Below, piece by piece: positions 57,954 to 62,410 of a stretch of 62,410 nucleotides of DNA. The notes under the pieces were generated by a model that saw only the letters and a program-made list of their open reading frames with translations, had not been told where the DNA came from and did no database searches. This DNA is from Ruminiclostridium sp. GTDB lineage: Bacteria > Bacillota > Clostridia > Oscillospirales > Ruminococcaceae. Every line of letters begins with the position of its first letter. Position 1 is the stretch's first letter. The stretch covers positions 1 through 62,410 of the forward strand of contig JAGANY010000053.1 of the NCBI GenBank assembly GCA_017624025.1. The letters are read 5' to 3'. The position numbers and the translations under genes were made by a program.

Positions 57954-58597
57954 TCCTTTATGCTCCTCCTTTCTTTAAGTATCATCGTATAGCTTCCGTC
58001 TCCGCTTGCGGTAAGAAGAAAAACCTTGCTCTGCTCCGTATTTTTCCGTTCAAGAACCCCTTTGAGCCACTTTTCGCCGAGACCCGCCTTTTTTAAGCCC
58101 TCGCTTATAAGCATTCCGTCCTTTATTATAAGAGACGGCGGGTCTGAATTTCCTTCGTTTTTTTTGAAAAAATTAATCTTCCCCGTAGTTTCAACGATAG
58201 CGTATCTTACCTCGTTTATATCGAAAATATCCGAATCTCTCATAGATTCCAGTACGTCATCAATAGTATATCTAAGGTTTTTAAGCTCCTTCTGGTCTAT
58301 TACTCCGTCGGAAATTATAACACGGGGGCTTCCTGTAACGAGCTTTCTGAACCTTACGCTTTTCAGCATAATTCCCGACATTAAAACGTCTATACAGACT
58401 ATCATAAGTATCGGGACAACTCCAAGTATCATAGGCATTGAAGGCTCTTCAAGAGACAGGGTCGCTATATTCGAAATAAGCATAGTGGTAACAAGCTCGC
58501 TGGGCTGCAGCTCGCCCAGCTGTTTTTTGCCCATAAGCCGCAACGCTGCAATTACGATAGAATAGAGTATTACTGAACGTATGATTACAATAACCAT
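57950..58597 (-). CDS. DUF421 (YetF-like) membrane protein
   Basis: 215 aa: three membrane helices (~3-22, ~35-52, ~58-78), then the cytoplasmic YetF-type domain (~85-190; VRFRKLVTGSPRVIISDGVIDQKELKNLRYTIDDVLESMRDSDI). The family text KKQLGELQPSELVTTMLISNIATLSLEEPSMPM is present. Such proteins are linked to spore or envelope stress phenotypes in Firmicutes. It is divergent from the germination operon and coupled to a DUF4363 gene. Confidence 0.88.
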   Translation of the reverse strand: MVIVIIRSVILYSIVIAALRLMGKKQLGELQPSELVTTMLISNIATLSLEEPSMPMILGVVPILMIVCIDVLMSGIMLKSVRFRKLVTGSPRVIISDGVIDQKELKNLRYTIDDVLESMRDSDIFDINEVRYAIVETTGKINFFKKNEGNSDPPSLIIKDGMLISEGLKKAGLGEKWLKGVLERKNTEQSKVFLLTASGDGSYTMILKERRSIKE

Positions 58598-58706
58598 TTA
58601 AAAACCTCGCTTTAAATTCTCAGCGGTATTATTTTTCCGAAAAAGTATGTTTTTATGCAAAAGGGTTAGAATAACCATCAGAACAAGCTACGAAAGGTAA
58701 AAAAAT

Positions 58707-60170
58707 ATGGAAAAAGACCTCGAACGCAACACGATAAATATAAGGTCACTTATGCAGAACACCAGCGACCTTACAATAAAATACGGAAAGGTCGGACAGG
58801 TATCCGTCTGTATTCTTTTCTGTGAGGGACAGATAAACACAAACCAGATGTCAAATCTCCTGTACCGTCCTCTCAACAATATCGGAAATGAAGAAAAAAT
58901 ACCCTCCGAAAGAGTTATGGAGATGATACAAAGCGAGCTTCTTATTGCCGGCGAACAAAAACAGATTACAGATTATGATACGCTTACAATGATGATAATG
59001 AGCGGATTCTGTGTTATACTTGCCGATGGAGTAAATTACGGCGTTGCTATAGGTATGCATGGCTTCGAAAAGCGTTCCGTAAAAGAGCCCTCAACACAGC
59101 TCAACATACGAGGCTCGAGAGAAGGCTTCGTTGAAGCGATTCGTATAAATATGTCGATGCTAAGAAGAAGAATAAAATCCCCTCGTCTTATTTTAAAGAC
59201 GAGCAAGGTCGGAAAGCTGTCGGGAACGGATATATGTATTTGTTATATAGACGGAAAGGCAGATAAAAACCTTATCGGAAGTATCGAAGAAAAGCTTAAG
59301 AATATCCCTCTCGATATGATTCTTGAGGGCGGATATATCCAGCCATTTCTCGAGGAAAAGGGGAGCATTATTTTTTCTGAAATCGGTATAAGTGAGAGAC
59401 CCGACGGACTTGCCGCAAAGCTTTACGAAGGAAAGGTCGGAATAATTGTTGACGGAACACCTTTCGCCCTTGTAATCCCCCGCCTTTTTACCGAGAATTT
59501 CCAGGCTATCGATGACTACACAGAAAAACCCGTATATGTTTCGATAATGCGTATTCTTCGGTATATCGCATTTCTTACGGGTACTCTTCTCCCGGGGTTT
59601 TATGTTGCAATAGCCAACTTCAACCCCGAACTTATACCCGATTCGCTTCTTTTAAATCTCGTTTCTTCGGTACAGATAACGCCCTATAATCTTATGACCG
59701 AATGCCTTATCGTTCATATCTTCTACGAAATATTAAGAGAAGCAGGTCTTCGTATGCCCTCGGATTTAGGCCACGCCGTAAGTATTGTCGGCGGTATTGT
59801 AATAGGCGATATTCTTGTTTCGGCAGGACTTGTGGGAGCTCCCATAATTCTTATTGTTGCTGTTTCATCCATAACCAGCTTTATCGTTCCTGACCTTTAT
59901 AACGACATAGTAGTAATGCGGTTTTCGTTTATTCTTGCAGGCGGTATGTGGGGGCTTTTCGGAATTACTATAGTAGGTCTTTTATATCTTTATAAAATAT
60001 GCTCTATGAACGCATACGGAGTACCCTTTACCGCTCCAGTGTCTCCTTTTACCTTTAAGGCTATGCGGGATACTTTTATCCGTGTAAGCTGGCCTATTAT
60101 GTCAAGAAAAAGCTCAACCTTAAGCGACCTTAAGGGCATTGAGACAAGCGTAGAAAAAAGAGGTGAATAA
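58707..60170 (+). CDS. gerKA: Spore germination protein, GerA-family A subunit
   Basis: 487 aa. A large N-terminal cytoplasmic domain (~1-275) and four to five membrane helices (~285-430), with the GerA core EGFVEAIRINMSMLRRRIKSPRL (~139-161) and PDGLAAKLYEGKVGIIVDGTPFALVIPRLFTENFQAIDDY. It is part of the germinant-receptor channel in the spore inner membrane. AAAGG precedes the ATG. No sigma-A promoter is seen upstream, fitting forespore-specific expression, though I cannot point to a convincing sigma-G site. The letter K is by general likeness only. Confidence 0.92.
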   Translation: MEKDLERNTINIRSLMQNTSDLTIKYGKVGQVSVCILFCEGQINTNQMSNLLYRPLNNIGNEEKIPSERVMEMIQSELLIAGEQKQITDYDTLTMMIMSGFCVILADGVNYGVAIGMHGFEKRSVKEPSTQLNIRGSREGFVEAIRINMSMLRRRIKSPRLILKTSKVGKLSGTDICICYIDGKADKNLIGSIEEKLKNIPLDMILEGGYIQPFLEEKGSIIFSEIGISERPDGLAAKLYEGKVGIIVDGTPFALVIPRLFTENFQAIDDYTEKPVYVSIMRILRYIAFLTGTLLPGFYVAIANFNPELIPDSLLLNLVSSVQITPYNLMTECLIVHIFYEILREAGLRMPSDLGHAVSIVGGIVIGDILVSAGLVGAPIILIVAVSSITSFIVPDLYNDIVVMRFSFILAGGMWGLFGITIVGLLYLYKICSMNAYGVPFTAPVSPFTFKAMRDTFIRVSWPIMSRKSSTLSDLKGIETSVEKRGE

Positions 60171-60171
60171 T

Positions 60172-61227
60172 ATGGAAAAAACAGGCTGGGGACAGCTCGG
60201 AATAGTTCTCGCTCTTTCAAGAATCTTCTCCGAAGCCGCCAATTTCCCCTCCCATGATATACATTACGGTATGCAGAGGTTTACCGTAATAATTGCCTCA
60301 TATCTCCTTTTATCAGTAACGCTTCTGCCTGTTTTTACTGCTGTTAAGCAAGGGCGAAGCGATATTTACAGCGGTACGGCCGGAAAAAGTGCGGCGGCTG
60401 TTCTTATAATTTATCTTACCGCCGCTTCGGTAATAACAACAACAAGGCTTCAGTTCTATGCCTCAAGCACGATTTTCGATGTAGCACCGCCCTGGCTTCT
60501 TATTCTTTTCGTTTCCATAGTCTGTCTCTACGGGCTTTTTAAAGGAATATCCGCCGTAACACGTACGGGCGTTATCGTTGCAGCAATTTTTCTGCTTCTT
60601 CTTATAATTGTAATAATCGGTGTATCGAAAAATATAACTCTCCACTATCTTTATCCTGCAATAACCGACAACACTGCTTCATTTTTCAGAGAGGTAATGT
60701 CCGAATTTTCAAAGAATGCTGAGATAGCGATATTCGCCGCATTGTTCCCTACTATAAGAAAAGGGGCGGTAAAATCTCTTTATCTCTGTCTGCCTTTAAG
60801 TGCGGGGGTAATGCTCCTTATGACATTTCTGTACAATACCGTTCTCGGAGAATATCTTAATACTGTTAATTTTCCCTTTTATATGCTTTCGTCTCTTTCG
60901 GATATTTCCGTTCTCCAGAGGCTTGACGGAATTGATGTTACGGTATGGATAATGTCAGCAGTTATAAAGATTTCTCTTATTATAATCGCTGTTTATAACC
61001 TTTCTCTCAATATTTTCAGAAAGAAAAAAGCGGCATATATTACCGCCGCCGCTTCTTTAGCCGTATCATCTCTTTCCTCTTATTTTTTCAGCACAAACAC
61101 CGATGATTTTCTCGATTTTGCAGGAATAATGGAAACGGGGCTTCCTCTCGTTCTTGCGACAGTACCGCTTGTTACCGCCTCTGTATTAATAAAGCCGAAA
61201 GGAATTATAAGAGATGAAAAAGCTTAA
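60172..61227 (+). CDS. gerKB: Spore germination permease, GerB-family subunit
   Basis: 351 aa from MEKTGWGQLGIVLALSRIF; GAGGTG upstream fixes this start. About ten membrane helices of the APC-like GerAB fold, which binds the germinant and transmits the signal to the A subunit. It lies 1 base after gerKA, and its end overlaps gerKC by 14 bases. Confidence 0.9.
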   Translation: MEKTGWGQLGIVLALSRIFSEAANFPSHDIHYGMQRFTVIIASYLLLSVTLLPVFTAVKQGRSDIYSGTAGKSAAAVLIIYLTAASVITTTRLQFYASSTIFDVAPPWLLILFVSIVCLYGLFKGISAVTRTGVIVAAIFLLLLIIVIIGVSKNITLHYLYPAITDNTASFFREVMSEFSKNAEIAIFAALFPTIRKGAVKSLYLCLPLSAGVMLLMTFLYNTVLGEYLNTVNFPFYMLSSLSDISVLQRLDGIDVTVWIMSAVIKISLIIIAVYNLSLNIFRKKKAAYITAAASLAVSSLSSYFFSTNTDDFLDFAGIMETGLPLVLATVPLVTASVLIKPKGIIRDEKA

Positions 61228-62344
61228 AGCCTTATTACTATGCATAGCCTTCTGTATAAATCTGTGCGGATGTCTTCCCCATACTGAGCTTGACAAGCAG
61301 GCTATTGTTGAAGCCATAGGAATAGATTTTTCCGACGAAGGATACGAGGTTACGGTACAGTATTTCAATATGGAGGGTTCGGGCGGTAATACGCCTATAG
61401 ACGCATCAAAGGCCAACGTCATAAACGTTACGGGAAGAGGTAAAAATGTAAGTACAGCTATCGAAAGTGCAAGTATAAAATGCGGCAAGAACTTTATGTA
61501 CGGGATAACGACGATTATTATTCTCGGAAAGGAAGCACTTAAAAAGGACGTTATAAAAACTCTTAGCTTTGCCGAATCGATTTACCAGAGCAACCCGAAT
61601 CTTCTTATTGCCGCTGCTGAGAAAGCCTCGGAAATAATGAATGTAAAGTTTAAAGAGGGAGTAATTTCCGTTGAGCGATTAAAAATGCTTCTGAATAATG
61701 CCGAATATCACGGATTAGGGGAAAGCGTAAAAATGCTTGAACTGTTGAGCGAACAGAGACGAAAAAATGCCGCAACGGTTCTTCCTCTCCTTAAAGTCTC
61801 CGATACAGGTACATCCGCTACCGATGACGGAAATACTGTCGAGCTTTCGGGCGGATATCTTATTTCAGATAAAACCTTTAAAAGCGAGCTTCCTTTATCT
61901 GTGCTTTCCGGGTTACAGCTTTTAGGAGAAAAGCCGGAAAATACCGCTGTCGGTACAGATATAAAAAACGAACACATCGAAGTTACCCTTTACGATATTG
62001 ACTGCAAGATAAACTACAGCTATAACGGGGAAAAACTTTTCTTTGAAATCAAAATACAGGCTGACGGGAAATACACCGACAGCCAGCTCGAAAACAAAGA
62101 CGCTTCATTCGGCGGAACTATCGAAAAAAGCTGTGCTTCGGTTATTTGTGAGAGAATAGAAAAAGCCGTCGGAGATACAATAATCGCCTACGGCTGTGAC
62201 CCTGTGGGACTTAAATATGTTATATCCTCCCGTGATTATAAGGAATGGATACGTATAGAGGATAATTTCGGAGAGCTTCTGAAAAATGCAGCTTTCGATA
62301 TCCGCTGTGACATAGACATCGACCGCTTCGGTATAAGTCACTGA
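61214..62344 (+). CDS. gerKC: Spore germination lipoprotein, Ger(x)C family
   Basis: 376 aa with a lipoprotein signal: MKKLKALLLCIAFCINLCGC, where Cys20 would be lipidated. The GerC family text follows (ELDKQAIVEAIGIDFSDEGYEVTVQYF, CGKNFMYGITTIIILGKEAL) with the three-domain C subunit layout, tethering the receptor to the outer face of the spore inner membrane. It completes an A-B-C receptor operon. It is followed after 20 bases by another copy of the triple-hairpin element. Confidence 0.9.
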   Translation: MKKLKALLLCIAFCINLCGCLPHTELDKQAIVEAIGIDFSDEGYEVTVQYFNMEGSGGNTPIDASKANVINVTGRGKNVSTAIESASIKCGKNFMYGITTIIILGKEALKKDVIKTLSFAESIYQSNPNLLIAAAEKASEIMNVKFKEGVISVERLKMLLNNAEYHGLGESVKMLELLSEQRRKNAATVLPLLKVSDTGTSATDDGNTVELSGGYLISDKTFKSELPLSVLSGLQLLGEKPENTAVGTDIKNEHIEVTLYDIDCKINYSYNGEKLFFEIKIQADGKYTDSQLENKDASFGGTIEKSCASVICERIEKAVGDTIIAYGCDPVGLKYVISSRDYKEWIRIEDNFGELLKNAAFDIRCDIDIDRFGISH

Positions 62345-62364
62345 TTTTCTTATAAAAGCTTTTA

Positions 62365-62410
62365 TGAGTATTAACGAGGGAAACCCTTTTGAAAAAGGGC
62401 TTTCCCTCGA
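62365..62410 (-). repeat. Triple-hairpin dispersed element (copy 4, cut by window edge)
   Basis: Begins GAGTATTAACGAGGG and contains the GAGGGAAACCC...GGGCTTTCCCTC hairpin, the same first module as at 23613. The remainder is outside the window. Confidence 0.7.

Noticed and set aside
58597-58706. Sigma-G/sigma-F promoter for the germination operon
   Set aside because: A GTATG...AGAATAA arrangement can be drawn, but spacing and match are too poor to list as a feature.

Overview
The window looks like chromosome of a spore-forming Gram-positive bacterium of class Clostridia, most likely Oscillospiraceae/Ruminococcaceae. The grounds are near-consensus sigma-A promoters, strong AGGAGG ribosome sites, a GerA-type germination operon, Rel, CdaR-like, LCP and WYL proteins of Firmicutes type, a DnaD/DnaI replication-initiation pair, a GH94 disaccharide phosphorylase, and moderate GC with AT-rich gaps. 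No rRNA, tRNA, CRISPR array, integrase or transposase gene was found.

Layout: (1) 1-1965, the leftward rpmG-secE-nusG-rplK-rplA translation operon from one strong promoter with a structured leader. (2) 2187-5812, an accessory patch: a zinc-ribbon membrane protein, a Nif11-like small protein, a divergent S24 repressor/zinc-ribbon/sigma-like module with repeated operator half-sites, and a duplicated ribbon-helix-helix regulator cassette ending in a DUF6809 gene. (3) 5953-8058, metG with a possible leader peptide. (4) 8107-15890, a CdaR-type regulator, then ftsE-ftsX-M23 hydrolase-S41 protein-greA-lysS; the S41 protein has lost its catalytic Ser and Lys. (5) 15927-25000, mixed housekeeping genes: GNAT, MscS, glutamate dehydrogenase, a flavoprotein, RpiR regulator and membrane proteins. 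(6) 24635-32760, pyk plus a degenerate LCP protein, divergent from alr-PHP-phosphotransferase and then aroK-VTC-DUF4956. (7) 33028-39102, a MarR-controlled heterodimeric ABC exporter, and PutP with a coupled 45-aa ORF. (8) 39101-50432, leftward plsY, der, dnaI-dnaD, rel, WYL regulator, ADP-ribosylglycohydrolase, rlmH and dacA. (9) 50595-62410, phosphoesterase, PC4-like protein, cell-wall protein, recJ, GH94 phosphorylase, DUF421/DUF4363 and the gerK operon.

The most unusual content is in the small-scale structure. Two unrelated families of intergenic palindromic elements recur. One has a two-palindrome core flanked by mirror-image wings of hairpins joined by ATGAAAT on the left and ATTTCAT on the right. 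The other is a triple-hairpin element of about 145-250 bp. There is also a four-copy tandem repeat of about 100 bp abutting the der stop codon. The regulator cassettes at 4607-5430 are a tandem duplication in which the DNA-binding part of each protein and its palindromic operators have diverged together, while the protein tail and a hairpin between two face-to-face promoters stayed the same. I regard this as the best candidate for an undescribed small regulatory system here.
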